DNA of 64,000 bases from the NCBI RefSeq assembly GCF_002127325.2, contig NC_035437.2, positions 157,677,597 to 157,741,596 on the forward strand, given 5' to 3'. Every line of letters starts with the position of its first letter. Within the stretch, counting starts at the first letter, position 1. This DNA is from Helianthus annuus. Taxonomy: Eukaryota > Streptophyta > Magnoliopsida > Asterales > Asteraceae. Made by a program: the position numbers and the translations under genes. Shown piece by piece: positions 35,106-47,848 of the stretch. Under the pieces are notes generated by a model. It was not told where the DNA came from and ran no database searches. It saw only the letters and a program-made list of their open reading frames with translations.

Positions 35106-36098
35106 GTAGCTTTAATTGCTACATATAGAAATAGTGGGCAAGGTTTTATTTAGAAGCTTTTACAGTATTTTATATTCTATTAACCATGGTTTTAAATTGC
35201 CATTTTAGGTTAATTTGCTACAATTTTAGGATCTTTATTAATACCCTAAATTTTAAATTAATAATAGCACATAAGGCCTAGTCACAAGGACAGTTTAATC
35301 TAATTATGAACCAGGATTTTGCAGTATCCAGGTATTTAGGTTTGAATCACAGTTCATCACCTTTTCTTGACAGGGAGTCGTAAGCTACCACTGGCCTTAG
35401 TCCTAGAGGACATTTAATTATTGCCCACAGGCACTTCGCCTTTAAGGGGCGGTTATAAATAAGTAAGGGAATTTAACTTAACCCTTTTTAAAAGATGGCC
35501 TGTGTGACTTTACTGATTCACAGTTTGCCAAGAATGTTAACATACTCAGAGATGTTAACAAAATTTGGAATCCTTTGGACAGGTTCTACCATCTTGGCCA
35601 TGTCTACAATGACACGTGGCTAGGTTTTACCCCCCAAGATTCTTTTAATAATTAATGCAGAGCAATCCTAATTTGAGATGTTAAATTGGATCTAAATCTT
35701 AATTATGGAACTGCCATCTTGGCCTTGTCTTAAGATGACACATGGCTAGGTCTTGTCCTTTTTAGATTTTTGCCATTTTATTATAATGGTAGATCTCGTA
35801 ATTATTTTCATTTATTTTATGATTCATGCACATAATTAATAATAAAAAAAATGAAAATTTAAATTAAACATCTCATAAATAAATTTTCAAACAAGTACAT
35901 TTTGCCCTAAACGGGACTTCTACAAAAGACATGCCCACGCAGGGGCGAAACAAACAACAACCCACGCAGGGGTCAACTAAAAGACATGCCCACGCAGGGG
36001 CAGAATACTAAAAGACAAGCCCACGCAGGGGCTAAGTATAGAAACAAAAAGTCCACGCAGGGACTGATTACAACTAAACAATTAAACGACAAAGGTCT
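35106..36098 (-). mobile_element. Tekay-2 leader with five-hairpin array
   Basis: This matches the Tekay-1 leader 12806-13815. The hairpin array is at about 35930-36068: five copies with loop ACGCAG and arms GCCC/GGGC, ACCC/GGGT, GCCC/GGGC, AGCCC/GGGCT and AGTCC/GGACT, in the same order as in Tekay-1. The rest is AT-rich and non-coding. Confidence 0.7.
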
Positions 36099-36199
36099 TT
36101 AATGACCCCTTCTCTTGGACTTCCCTTTGAGTAGGTCCGACAGACCCTTGAAGAAGCCTCGGTTGCTCTCCCGTACCGTTCGAATTTCCTCTTCACAGT
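36099..36199 (-). pseudogene. Tail of the extra pre-gag ORF in Tekay-2
   Basis: The minus strand reads RESNRGFFKGLSDL, then KGKSKRRGH and a TAA at 36099-36101. It aligns with the end of the Tekay-1 extra ORF, including the stop position. It keeps an Arg codon (CGA) where Tekay-1 has TGA. Everything upstream was deleted at the 36199/36200 junction. Confidence 0.7.
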
Positions 36200-36632
36200 G
36201 GTCGGCGCCGTAAGCTACGGCAGCCGCCGTAGCTTACGGCGGTCAAAGGAGCCAACAGTCAACATATGGTGCCGTAAGCTACGGCACATGCCGTAGCTTA
36301 CGGCAAGCAGCAGATCCTTACGGCGAGTATACACTAAGCTACGACAATGGTTTATGCACAAAAGGAGGCCGCAGCCTACGGCAAGGCACCGTAGGTTACG
36401 GTGCTGAGTGGGTCTCTTTAACTTGTTTCTCCATCAAAACTTGATTTCTTCAAATCTTTGATTCTCCAACTGCTAGCATCCATCCAAACCACCTAAAACC
36501 CGCATTTTAAGCACTTTAGCACCTGCACCATCAAACATAGAGTGGTTACCAAGTTCAAGCAATTAAACGTGTAAAGCATGGGATTTCAATCTTTTAAAGG
36601 CACTTAAGGGTTGTCCTACGGACCACCCGTCA
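36200..36632 (-). mobile_element. LTR of Athila/Tat-like element A2, outer part
   Basis: This aligns with 917-1348 of LTR A1, including the perfect 15-bp hairpin (36207-36221 and 36226-36240). It ends CGTCA at 36632, followed by a purine tract on the minus strand. This is therefore a 3' LTR with its interior to the right. Confidence 0.8.
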
Positions 36633-37368
36633 CATCCCCACACTTACCCGTTGCTTGTCCCAAGCAACCCATTCAAAAACTATTCCAAACACAAGCGATC
36701 AATCATGTAACCCAAGCTAAAATGTGCCGTCCTCCTACTAACTTTCAATCATACCACAAGACACAACCCTCACAAAAAAACTCTCGGTGACAAGATATAT
36801 TAGCACATAATGCTAAACCACTCAATGCGTATGCGTGTGTGTGTGCGACAATAAGCTTGTATAAAAAAAACAAGTTTCCTCCTAACAAGTATCTAGCATG
36901 CTTTTGAATCAAAGGAACTTACGGGTTGTAACGGGGCTAGGTGCAAAGGTAGGAATATGGTGGAATGCATATATAAAAGAGCTAATTGATTTGACCCGGT
37001 TTTTATTTCTACTACTAACAGAGCAAACACCAAATATATACATGTTTTTTTTCAACATTCTCAACAACCATACAAACTAATCATTTCTTTTTGCATTTTT
37101 TTTTCTCATATTTATCACTCTCTTTTTTTTCATAACATATTAAACTTCAATAAAATACACAAGAACATCAATACTACATGCTAAGTCTCCAAAACCGGGT
37201 CATCTCAAAAGGTAAAATTTTTTAGGAAGTAGGCTTGGGTCGCAACCGAATGGTTTAAGGCTCAAACATGGCTTTCTAAAGACCAAACACCCACCCCTCA
37301 CAATACCAAGCTCATATATGTAAAGTATGAGGTCCAACCCACCAATCCCGCACTCTCACACGTCTAGA
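36633..37368 (-). mobile_element. Polypurine tract and 3' interior of element A2
   Basis: On the minus strand GTAAGTGTGGGGATG directly precedes the LTR (36633-36647). The remaining 700 bp are non-coding, with poly-T and GTGTGT runs (36835-37125). It ends abruptly at about 37368 against D LTR minisatellite sequence, so the A2 coding region is missing. Confidence 0.65.
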
Positions 37369-37422
37369 CGAGAATACGCAGGTTAAATGTAGGCGTCCTT
37401 CCCAATCCGAGGACGGAGGTAC
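37369..37422 (-). mobile_element. Third D LTR copy, first piece
   Basis: These 54 bp of D minisatellite (CGAGAATACGCAGG to GGAGGTAC) are split from 39118-41610 by the E1 insertion. Removing E1 restores GGAGGTACGTATTC, which is the normal minisatellite text. Confidence 0.75.
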
Positions 37423-37669
37423 TGATGTGTGTAAAATGCAACATATAAATTACATCAAATGAGGCATAAAACTAACCCTTTTTAAGTACTAATATTGGAA
37501 AAAGAGTGTTTTTGTCTTCCTTTTGTATTTTCAGGATTAAATGAGCTCAAATTCACAAAAGAAGCAAAAAGACAGCTAAATCTAACATAAATACAAGAAA
37601 AGGAACAAAAGTGGATTGCCCGACCCCTCGACAGCATCCTCCCAAGCAAAATAGAGAAGGCAGGAGACT

Positions 37670-37905
37670 GAACACGCCCCGTGCTCAGCCAGCACGGGGC
37701 CATGCCCAAGAAGCAGCGGAAAAGACAAACCTATAGAAGCTTCTATTGCCCACCACGGGTCCGTGTCCAGTGAACACGGGGGCGTGATGAAAGTACAGCA
37801 GGCGCATTAATTGTAATTGCGAATTACAATTAATGAAGAGAGAGAGTGTCAGACAGGCACGGGGGCGTGTCCAGCGGACACGGGACCGTGCCCAGCCTTC
37901 TGTTC
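37670..37905. repeat. GC-rich hairpin cluster in LTR E1
   Basis: Examples are CCCCGTGCT-cagcc-AGCACGGGG (about 37678-37700) and CGTGTCC-agc-GGACACG (about 37866-37882). In E2 the first hairpin has a longer stem, CCCCGTGCTC-aat-GAGCACGGGG, showing paired change. The cluster ends just upstream of the TATA box. Confidence 0.7.
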
Positions 37906-37909
37906 AGCC

Positions 37910-37917
37910 TATAAATA
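37910..37917 (+). promoter_or_regulatory. TATA box of LTR E1
   Basis: TATAAATA stands directly after the hairpin cluster. The same box is at 42067-42074 in E2 and in the copy near 60541. It shows plus-strand orientation of the LTR. Confidence 0.65.
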
Positions 37918-39117
37918 GGAGTGCTTGGTTTCATTGCAACTCATCCCTTGGCACACCACCTCTCTCACACTTCATCCACCACTCACCACCACCATAACAC
38001 CATCATCCACCACCATCATCCATTGTCCATCATAGAGTGTGTGAGTCGTCTCGGGATCCAAGATTGATCGTAAGAGTTCTTGACAATCAAGGCCATGTTT
38101 GCCTAAGTCTCTTACATCACTTGGTGAAGACAAGTGTTTAGTATAATACTTTTTATTTTTAATCTTTTGCACTTTTTATTTGGTTTTGTATTAATGACTT
38201 TAATAACTAGTTGCTTATGTTGAAGGTGATCTTTCCTTATCGTTTGTCCGTGGTGTCTTGGCATTATTTTACTGTCTATATAAAATAAAAGATTTTCACC
38301 ATTCATATCTCCACGGTCTATATGGAGGAATGTTGGCTACCTGGTCGGGGGTTAAGGGAACGGTTTGGTAAGGGTCTTGCCCTTGTTCAGCGTTTAGAGG
38401 TCCTGCAAGGGACCTGGGTCAAATTTAGTAGGATCTCCTTCAATGCCCATAGGTATTGGATGGCGGGGATCCAAACTCTTTGACCCCCTCATAAGTTAAC
38501 TACTATTAATACTATAACCCGGCTATTTAGGACTGTATCCCTGCTGACTCAGACTACTTAGTCGAGGGTAACGTCACCGCCAAAAGTGGGGCCTACCATA
38601 ATTTGCATTAATAACTTAATTCATTATCTTCCAATAATCCAACCCTTTAGGATTGTATCCTTGCTGACTCAAACTACTGGGTTGAGGGTAACGTCGCCTT
38701 CAAAAGAGGGGCCTACTACAATAACTAAGATAATCTCTTAAACAAGTGCAAAAGTGCGAAAATAATCAAAGGTTATACTAATACACGAGTCGGATCCAAG
38801 TGATTCATCTTGTCTATCTGTTTTTATTTTATTTTTATTTTTCAGTATTTAGTTAGTTTTTTATTTTCTTAGTTTAAAAATCTTTTCTAACATTTTGATT
38901 TGATTAGACGTTGAGGATAAACCGGTACTAAAAGCTCTTGTGTCCTTGGACGACCTCGGTATCTTACCAACACTATACTACGTCCACGATGGGTGCACTT
39001 GCCCATATGTGTGTTTAGTGTTAGTAAATATCGTGTTTTATAAATTTAAAACTTGACTAAAAGTGTAAAAAGGGCTTAAAATATACATCTAAATTATATA
39101 CACGCTAACACGCATCA

Positions 39118-41610
39118 GTACGTATTCTTCCCAATCCAAGAATATGCAGGTTTAGTGTAGGCGTCCTTCCCAATCCGAGGACGGAGGTACGTATTCTTCC
39201 CAATCCGAGAATACGCATGATTAAATGTAGTCTAGTAGTGGTGAATATACAGGTTTCATCTTAGCTTCTTAATCCCATTCCCAACCCACCGGGAATCCCA
39301 TGCCTTAAGAGTGTGAACTCACCTCAGTTTGCTCGGCAGATAAGCATTTGTCCTAAGTTGGTCAACCACACCCTATTATGGTTACCACTCGTTAGGACGG
39401 TAAACAAGTAATCATGTATAAGTTACACGTATCTAACACATATTTAGCACATAGCATACAACTCGTAACATCACATTTAAGTATAGGAATCATGTATGAA
39501 TTTATAACATAGTAATGTAATACAATCCAATTCACATGTGTGCGGCTCCAAACAGAAAAATATACAGTGCAAATAAGAGTATGCGGCCCAATTAATTAAC
39601 AATCCAATTAAAGTGTGTGGCTTGTCAAGTGTGCGGTCCACACAAAAGTGTGTGACCTTTTGACAAGTGTGTGGTCATGCAACTGTACGACTAAATCAAG
39701 TGTGTGGTTTCTAACAGATATGCGGCATTAGTTAGGTGTGCGACCTATTTTGGGTGTGAGGCCCACTAAAACTGTGGCCCAATAACTAAGCAAAGCAGTC
39801 CAGTCAAAACCGGGTGGTCTCGACTAGAGCACAAAAGGTCTCGAGTCACAACCATGAGTTCCTGAGTCGAAATCAGATGGTCTCGGGTCGCAACCGTAGG
39901 TTCCGACTCACAGCCGTAGGTTCCTACTCGCAACCCTTGCTGATGTTTCTAGATCCTTTATCCAGATTGTACGAACCAATTAGATTATCTCAACATGTTT
40001 TATTCTACCGTACACTTATCAAAACAGATCAAATATAACACATTTCAAATATTTCAAGCATCATTCAAACAGCTCATCATCGGGGTTTTCAACAATAAAT
40101 CAATGCAGCTTCATCCTAAAATTTATAATACTATTTTCTTTCAAGTCAGGCAAGAACATTAAATCTCATGAAATCAGATCTTATTCGTATGTCACAAGAA
40201 TATTATTAATCGCCTTATTTCTTTCAAGAGTCGATGCAACATCAGAATCTTTTACTCCTTTATTTTTCTATTCCTAAACATTCATATAATACTAAACCCA
40301 CTTTGATTCAGTTTATACCAAATTGGCAAATATACAAAAAGAATCAATCATCTGAAATATTAACCCGAAATGAGGGACAGCTTGTGCACAATTTATTCCT
40401 GACATCCATACTCACTATGACCTACCACATTTCATCAGTTATACTTGGTTTGTCCCTTAACGATAATCAGATCTAATGTTGTATTACTAGTTTCAACATT
40501 CATTCGATCAAATCAATATCACAAACATGACTCAAACTAACCAGCAAGCATATGCCCTAATCTAAGTTATTAGTTTGTTTCAAGCATCCCATTAAAAATC
40601 CTACCATCAGCCTATTTCACACATAAACAACAATAACTTCCATCAAACAACCAAGACCTACTATGAAAACAATCCAAGAACCACCAATTTCCAACTCAGC
40701 TTGCTTACACAGTTCACAAAAAAATAGGAATTAATGGACTATCATGTATGTGTAAGTTGACCGAAGGTAAAAAGGGTACTGGCCAAACCGTTTGTAGGCG
40801 ACTGGAATTATGTGTTACACCAGGGTTATGTGTCTGGTATCAGCAAACCGTCGGAGACACCACTTTCTTCGCACGACCACCCAAAGAACCATCACCCTGG
40901 GCGGAGCATCACTGTGCCTCCACCGCCGTTGCTACTGCTTCTGCTCACCGCCGCTGCGGGCGGCGCTACCACTGTCGGCGTTGACTTGTCTGACACCAAC
41001 CCATGACGCTCACTGCAACACCGCTGTTGTTTTTGGCTGGTCTCCTTCTCGTCGTTGTTATCCGGCGCCGCCATACCACCGCCGTTCTTGGTGGTGGCCG
41101 GTCGTAATTTCAGGAGAGCGAGAGAGAGGTGAACCAGAGGGATAAGGAGTGTGATAGAGAGGGGTTGCGGAGGTTGCCGGACGGGAGAAGGGACGTCGGA
41201 GTCACGACTCCGGTCGCCGGAAATGTTGGAGAGACAAGGGTAGAGGGCAGGGGTGTGTTGAGCGGCTATCAAGGTTTATTAGGGTTTGGGGGTTTTAAAT
41301 TATAAAGGGGGGTGTTTAAGATAAATAAAAAGAGTAGGGTTTTTGGTTAGTTGGGTTGGGCCTAACCCAAGTGCGTGAACCTGTTGAGCGATTGTGCGTC
41401 TCGCTCAAATAGACTGGTCCGGTTTTAATTAAGTGAATGAACCTCTCGTCGCGGATTATGGACTGGTCCGATTTTAATTAAGTGAATGAACCTCTCGTTG
41501 CGGATTATTATTTTATAAATTATAAAAGTGATAATAATAATAATAATGATAAACAACGCACGTATTACTAAAATACCCATCTCTCGACAACGAGAGTATG
41601 GGTTGTCACA
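39118..41610 (-). mobile_element. Third D LTR copy, main piece
   Basis: This matches 23205-24236 and 1349-3158, and ends at 41610 with GGTTGTCACA, the outer LTR end seen at 3158. It overlaps more than 1 kb of the 5' LTR at 21854-24236, so it is a separate copy, not its continuation. A 48-bp block (GACTGGTCC...GCGGATTAT) is duplicated at about 41412-41510 but single at 3011-3060. The GC-rich ORFs near 40750-41270 are LTR sequence. Confidence 0.75.
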
Positions 41611-43261
41611 GTGTTTTTGTCTTCCTTTTGTATTTTCAGGATTAAATGAGCTCAAATGAACAAAAGAAACAAAAAGGCAGCTAAATCTAACATAAATACA
41701 AGAAAAGGAATAAACGTGGCATGCCCGACCCCCCGACAGCATCTTCCCAAGCAAAAACAAGAGAACAGAAGGCTGAACACGCCCCGTGCTCAATGAGCAC
41801 GGGGGCGTGCCCAAGTGTCTGCACAAAAGTCAAAGTTGTAGAAGCTTCTATCACCCGCCACGGGGGCGTATCCAGCGGACACGGGGCCGTGGTCAACTCT
41901 AAGATTAGCAGAATCTAGGAAAATCTTGATAGTACAGATACGTTTCTGCACACGGGGTCGTGCCCAGCGGACACGGGGGCGTGGTCAACTAATGCAGACA
42001 AACTGCATTTAATGAAGAAAGAGAAGACGGGTGGATACGGGGCCGTGTCCGGGCTTCTGTGCAGGCTATAAATAGGGGTGCTTGGCTCATTTGCAAACCA
42101 TCCCTTGGCAAACCACCTCTCTCACACTTCACCCACCCACCACCACCATCACAACCCACATCCACCACCATCATCCATCATAGAGTGTGTGAGTAGTCTC
42201 GGGATCCAAGATTGATAGTAAGAGTTCTTGACAATCAAAGGCCATGTTTGCCTAAGTCTCTTACATCACTTGGTGAAGACAAGTGTCTAGTGTAATACTT
42301 TTTATTTTTAATATTTTCGCACTTTTTACTTGGTTATGTATTAATGACTTTAATAACTAGTTTCTTATGTTGAAGGTGAATCTTCCTTATCATTTGTCCG
42401 TGGTGTCTTGGCGTTATTTTACTGTCTATATAAAATAAAAGATTTTCACCATTCATATCTCCATGGTCTATATGGGGATATGTTGGCTACCTGGTCGGGG
42501 GTTAAGGGAATAGTTTGGTAAGAGTCTTGCCTTGTTCAGTGTATAGATCCTGCAAGGACCTGGGTCAACTTTAGGAGGACCTCCTTCAATATCCACTGGT
42601 ATTGGATGGAGGGAGTCCGAACTCCTTGATCCCCTCATATGTAAACTACTATTAATATATTAACCCGGCTACTTAGTACTGTATCCCTGCTGACTCAGAC
42701 TACTTAGCCGAGGGTAACGCACCTTCAAAAGAGGGCCTATCACATTACGCAATAATAACTTAATTAATTATCTTTCAATAATTCAACCCTTTAGGATTGT
42801 ATCCATGCTGACTCAAACTACTGGGTTGAGGGTAACGTCACCTTCAAAAGAGGGGCCTACTACTATAACTAAGATAATCTCTTAAAAGGTGCAAAAGTGC
42901 GGAAATAATCAAAGGTTACACTGAACACAAGTCGGATCCAAGTGAATCATCTTGTCTATCTGTTTTTACTTTTACTTTTATTTTTATTTTTCAGCATTTT
43001 TAGTTTTTATTTTCTAGTTTAAAACATTTTTCTAAACTTTTGATTTGATTAGATGTTGAGGATAAACCAGTACTAAAAGCTCTTGTGTCCTTGGACGACC
43101 TCGGTATCTTACCAACACTATACTACGCTCACGATGGGTGCACTTGCCCATATGTGTGTTTGGTGTTAGTAAAATATCGTGTTTTATAAATTTAAAACTT
43201 GACTAACGTGTAAAAAGGGCTAAAAATATACATAAAAACCTATAACACCACACGCGCATCA
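41611..43261 (+). mobile_element. LTR E2, missing its first 83 bp
   Basis: This aligns with 37506-39117 of E1, including the hairpin cluster (41775-42050), TATA box (42067-42074) and the GGACGACCTCGGTATCTTACC region, and ends GCATCA at 43261. Its left end is fused exactly to the end of the D LTR at 41610. No primer site follows on the right. Confidence 0.75.
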
Positions 43262-45476
43262 TAGCGTCTTGTCTTTCTCTCTCTCTTAGTCTTCTTGAAG
43301 CTTTATTACATCTTCAGCAACATAGACTCTCTCTTTCTCGAACAGAATCCCAGTGGATCTGTCTTCAGCTTTTGGCTCCCCCTTTCGGTAGACTCTTTCT
43401 TCATCAGGCTCCCCCTTTCGTCAAGCTTTCGTGCTTCTGGGATCGACACCTGGCTTTCCGGTTACAAGCTCCTTCAGGATATTTACCTGGCTTCTTGAAT
43501 GCATGCTCCCCCTTGCGTTGAGCTCGTCTTCAGACTCCCCCTTAGACTCGGCTATTAGGAACGTAGTTTGTAATAGCATCTGCAAATCTCAAACATTTAT
43601 AAGTGAAAATGTTATGAACATCTAGGATTAAAAACCTGGCTTTCTTAGCATAATACTTCGACAGTGAAAGCATTTTCGGTTGTCCTGGAATCATGACCTG
43701 GCTCTCAAAAACTTTTAATCAAGATCCTAGCTCTAAAATGTAATAATATGAATATATCCAGGATTACTTGATTCTCTCCCCCATCAACAATCTTCAAAAA
43801 TTTGGCAGTTTTAGCGACCAAGATCGAACACTGGCTCTGTTACAACAGATTTTAACAGCATCCAAAACCTTCACGATTTATCATCCAAGTCCAACTTAAT
43901 GACCTTGGAGATTTTACAAACTGTTTTTGATTTTTGAATTAAAAATTTCAAGTTTCAAATTAATGAACTTGTTTTATTTTCAGAAACACGAACAGCATAC
44001 TTAGATTTTGAAACTCAGCTCTCGGACATCGGTTGTCGAAAATAAAGCGGAATCAAAATCTTTTTGGAATTTTCTGAAATATAAAGCAGTAAAGAAATAT
44101 TTACAAGCATATTTACAGACAATATTTTTGTTTTGAGTTTGCGTCAGAGGATCATATCAGTTTATGACAAATCACTAGCACCATTGAGCTTTAAACACTT
44201 TAAGTTCTAAACGATTCACTTAGATTGTCAGTATACTGATCCACTTAAATTTTCACACAAAGTCCAATCGTTTCGAGATACGGATTAGTGTTTTATGGAC
44301 TTAAACTTATTCGCGTGTCCCACCTCAGAATATACTCCCGTATCAAAATTCCCTAGATTCAGTCTTACAGGTGAGTAAACCACTTTGATATCTGTTCTCT
44401 GGGTTAGTGCGAGACCTTGAGAGCTCATGTATGAACTTCCGTTCAGTCAAAGAGATGAAGGCTCGACTATAGGTGTGTTCCCTTTAGGGAATCTTTTCTT
44501 CAACTGCAACTGATTCATATCTTTCGATATTTTTCAATTTTTGTGCAGATGGTAAGCTTTTAAAGCGCGTAAAGTATTATACGAGGTCTAGGCCATTGCT
44601 TCCGCAATATCAGAAGACCAGGTATAATACCCCAGATATCAAACAGTATAAAGACCTAGTATCTCAGAATCAGGCAATATCTCAAACAAGATTTCGGGGT
44701 TACCCATATATCCGAGAGATGTTCCCCACGAGATAAGTAAGTATTTGATATTTATGTTTATATCTCGAAAATAATCTACTAAACGTGTAAAAACCTACTG
44801 GCATATCATCAGTGAGACCGTTTATCACATTAAAACTTTCTATTTCTTTAGCGTACTATGATTGTCTACTGATGTACTATCATTTCCTCTTTTTACACAA
44901 AAATTCAATTTTTTGAATTTTATCATGTTTTTGGCTTTTTCAAATTTTCTAATGTTTTTGGATTTTCGGACAATTTCTTACTCCCCCTAAAATGCAAAAC
45001 CATTTAAAGAAAATTTGACAACCTGATAGTGATAGCTTCGTCTCGCCATCCGTTTTCTGCTTCTCATGCACTGATTTGCAGAAAATATAATGTACCCCCA
45101 TGATTTACAACACATTGATATTTTACAGTTTGAAAACTGTTTTTCAATCTTGTGAAATTAATCATTTTTGTTCCGCCGTGAGGGTTTCGGCATATTCAAG
45201 TAACATATTTTTGAAATTTTTGAATTTTTGACAAATTTAAAAACAAACATATTTTTTATTTTTCAAATTTTTGACAAAATAAAAACATATTTTTGGTTTT
45301 TAAATTTTCAATTTTTAGGGTTTATGAAATATGGTTTATTTATATACAGAAATCAAACAAACTCCCTGTTCAACGGTCGCAGGGACCAACAACCTTCTTT
45401 TCTTGTGCCAGGCTGCTCCTATTTCCCATTTCACAATCTTCAGTTTTCTTGAGCACCTGCACATTTAACTATTCAG
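43262..45476 (-). mobile_element. Non-coding 3' region of copia-M (inferred)
   Basis: This is AT-rich with no long frame. On the minus strand it contains several purine tracts of the AAAGGGGGAGC type (complements at about 43374, 43407, 43502, 43536 and 44984), as found near the 3' ends of plant copia elements. It follows gag of copia-M directly, so protease, integrase and RT are missing. Assignment to copia-M is inference. The region occurs again at 61736-63950. Confidence 0.45.
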
Positions 45477-47848
45477 TCACTTGAACAATTTAGCCCAGGT
45501 CTTTTTGACCTCAGGCATTTCAACACAAAATGCGTCATTTAACTTCAGACAATCTTTGTCATTTTGTGCAAAGACTTTGTCAATTTTGACTTCAACTTTT
45601 TCATCATTTACCGAAGCGATTTGTTTCTTAACAGACCATGTTTGACCTTTTGGAGTCCCTCTTTTGTAAAAATGTGAATCTTTTTGAACATTTTGATTTT
45701 GAACAACAACTTTTGGTTTCCAAAACTGGTTTGGTTTTGTTGCATCAACAGTTGTTTTCCAACTTTGTGTTGTTCTAAATCTGGGTGTCACTGGTTTCCA
45801 TGTTTGTTGTGAGTCAGCCTTTGACATTTTCGGCTTCCAAGTTTGCTTTGAATCAAATTTGATTGATTTCTGATTCATAGCATCAGACTTCTTTTTCGTC
45901 TCAACACCAACAGATTTCATATTTGGACACTTGCATGCAAGATGTCCAGTTTGATCACATTTGAAACATGTTCTTTTGGACACATCTTTGACCTTTTGTT
46001 TTTGCTTTTTCTGAGCATAGAACTCTTCATTAGACTGTCGTCTAAATTGGAGTTCTTTCTCTTCTTCAGAACTTGTTCCGTGAACAAAATTCATATTTGT
46101 TTGATAATTTGGCGTTTCATTTCTTTTCAAATTCTGTTTCTTTTTATAACCCAAACCAGCCTTCATGTTTTTCTTTTTGTAACCAGGTTTGTTATAAAAA
46201 GTTTTGTGACATTTTCCAGCAAACTTTTGAATTTCAGCCTTTTCAATTTCAATCATTTTCAAAACTTTATCAATCTTTTCTGAAATCACATTCTGAATCG
46301 GGACTTCAAGATCTGAGAATAATTTGTCCGATCCAATCATGGTATAAACAAATCCTTTTGAATCATCATTCGCTTTTTTCTCAGATTTTGAGTTTTTCAG
46401 ATAACCTTTATGAAAACTACCTTCATTTTCATCATGTGATTCAGATTTACCTGTTTCAACCGATTCTTCTTTCAACACACTTTCAACGACTTTACCTGCC
46501 ACCTCAGAATCATTTGAATCACCAGATTTGGAATAGGTTATGCCAATGTTTTCTGGCAATTGATCGACCATGTTGAAAGCTTTTTCGACTTTCTCATCAT
46601 CATAAAATGCAAACTTTTCCAGTGGAGGAACTTGATGATACTCAGAACCAATACCCTTTTTGTTTTTTTCTCAGAATCATCATCACCCGGTTTTATGTTA
46701 AAAATTCTTTCAAGCACATATGATGACGCATGATAGCTTTTTAACTTGTTGTTATCATGTTCTAAATCGGCTATTTGATGCTTCAACTTAGCAACATCTT
46801 CAATATAAGAATTAACAACTTGTTGCTTTATTGAATATTGTCTCTTTAGCGTATCAGTTGTTTCAGAACAGTATCTCAATCTAGATTGAACAAGTTTCAT
46901 TTGACTCTTCACATCTTCATATGATTGTTTTGTAATATGGTAAGCCAATTTTATTGAATCGTATTCTTTTTTCATTTCCTGACATGCATTTTCTTTTTGA
47001 ACACATTCTTCGGTCATTTTCGAAACCTTTTCTTTCAAAATCTCATTTTCTTTTTCTAAATTTTTGCATTTTTGTGTAAGCTTTTCATCATTATCTTTCA
47101 AAACTTTTTCGTTTTCTAACATCTCTTTGCATTTATTTTTGAAAACTTCTTCGATTTTGGTGAATTCAAGATATCTTGTTCTGAATTTTTCATCTTTTTC
47201 AGTACAAGCACTGCATGTTTCCATGCATTTCTTGCACTGTTCAACAGATTTTAAATTTTCAGAATTAGAATTTACCTCAGTGATTGGCACTTCGGTGTTC
47301 TCTACTGTTTCAGTCTGATCAGCATCTTTCTTCTTTTCTTCTTCACTAACACCAGCATCATCACCAGCTTCCAAACTCTCATTCTTCACTTCTTCTTCTT
47401 CATTCTTCTCTTCCTTCATTTCTTCAGCCACTTTCTTCAAATCAACGACTAACTCTTCAACATTTTTCTTCATTCTTTCTTCATCCCTCTTCTTCAAACT
47501 TGCTGTCATCACGTCACGGATTATCTTGTCCAGCCTTTTCAGATAAGTTTTATCTTTTGCTACGTTTGAGTAGTATTCGCTAGACAAAGGGATTACTGCA
47601 AGAACATCATCATGGACTATGTCTTTCTTGTGGACAACAGGTTCACCATTTTTGTTAACATAACATTCTCGCTTCTTGTCCCATCTTTTATTTCTTACAG
47701 CATCTTCATACTCTTCCTTCATTTTCTCAATTCTACACCCAGTAAAGAATCTTTCTCTTTCAGTCTTCTCTTTTAGAATCTCTTCTCGGGTTCTCATTTT
47801 TATTTCAGCCATGACGTTTCTCGTTGTTTCACTTTGAATTACAAGCAC
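45477..47848 (-). pseudogene. gag: copia-M gag, coiled-coil type, frameshifted
   Basis: On the minus strand a 436-codon frame (47848-46538) and a 364-codon frame (46571-45477) together form one gag-like protein. The frame changes near 46665 at a T-rich run (CCCTTTTTGTTTTTTTCTC). The first part is charged and strongly heptad-like (MKEEKNEEEEVKNE, KCKNLEKENEILKEKVSKM), suggesting a long coiled coil near residues 230-380. The second part has one CCHC zinc knuckle (CFKCDQTGHLACKC) and tandem KPKM/KPVT tryptophan repeats (about 45650-45870, SQQTWKP). RNA packaging is the expected role. No pol follows. The next element, copia-P, has a gag of similar layout. Confidence 0.75.

Larger units (their letters stand above)
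24710..36199 (-). mobile_element. Tekay/Del-type Ty3 element Tekay-2, lacking 5' LTR
   Basis: This is a close relative of Tekay-1 in the same orientation, inserted into LTR A2. It has the 3' LTR (24710-28358), purine tract, pol, gag, leader and the last about 100 bp of the extra ORF. At 36199 it stops abruptly against LTR A2. The rest of the extra ORF, the primer site, the 5' LTR and about 409 bp of LTR A2 are deleted. A 2.1-kb tandem duplication repeats gag to RT. Confidence 0.9.
37423..39117 (+). mobile_element. Solo LTR E1
   Basis: This is 1,695 bp with ends TGATG...CATCA, flanked by GTAC on both sides (37419-37422 and 39118-39121). No primer site, purine tract or coding sequence lies inside, so it is a solo LTR left by recombination. 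Features in order are a GC-rich hairpin cluster (37670-37905), the TATA box TATAAATA at 37910-37917, and a long AT-rich R/U5 part. Family unknown to me; E2 is a relative. Confidence 0.75.

Noticed and set aside
80..36632. LTRs A1 and A2 as the two ends of one element
   Set aside because: In minus orientation A1 has its interior to the left (primer site) and A2 has its interior to the right (purine tract). The order is wrong for a single element.
21854..41610. D LTR pieces 21854-24236 and 39118-41610 as halves of one LTR split by insertions
   Set aside because: They overlap by more than 1 kb of the same LTR sequence, so they are two copies.
43295..43625. Plus-strand ORFs of 64-67 codons
   Set aside because: They run through the inferred 3' non-coding region of copia-M, opposite in strand, with no motif.
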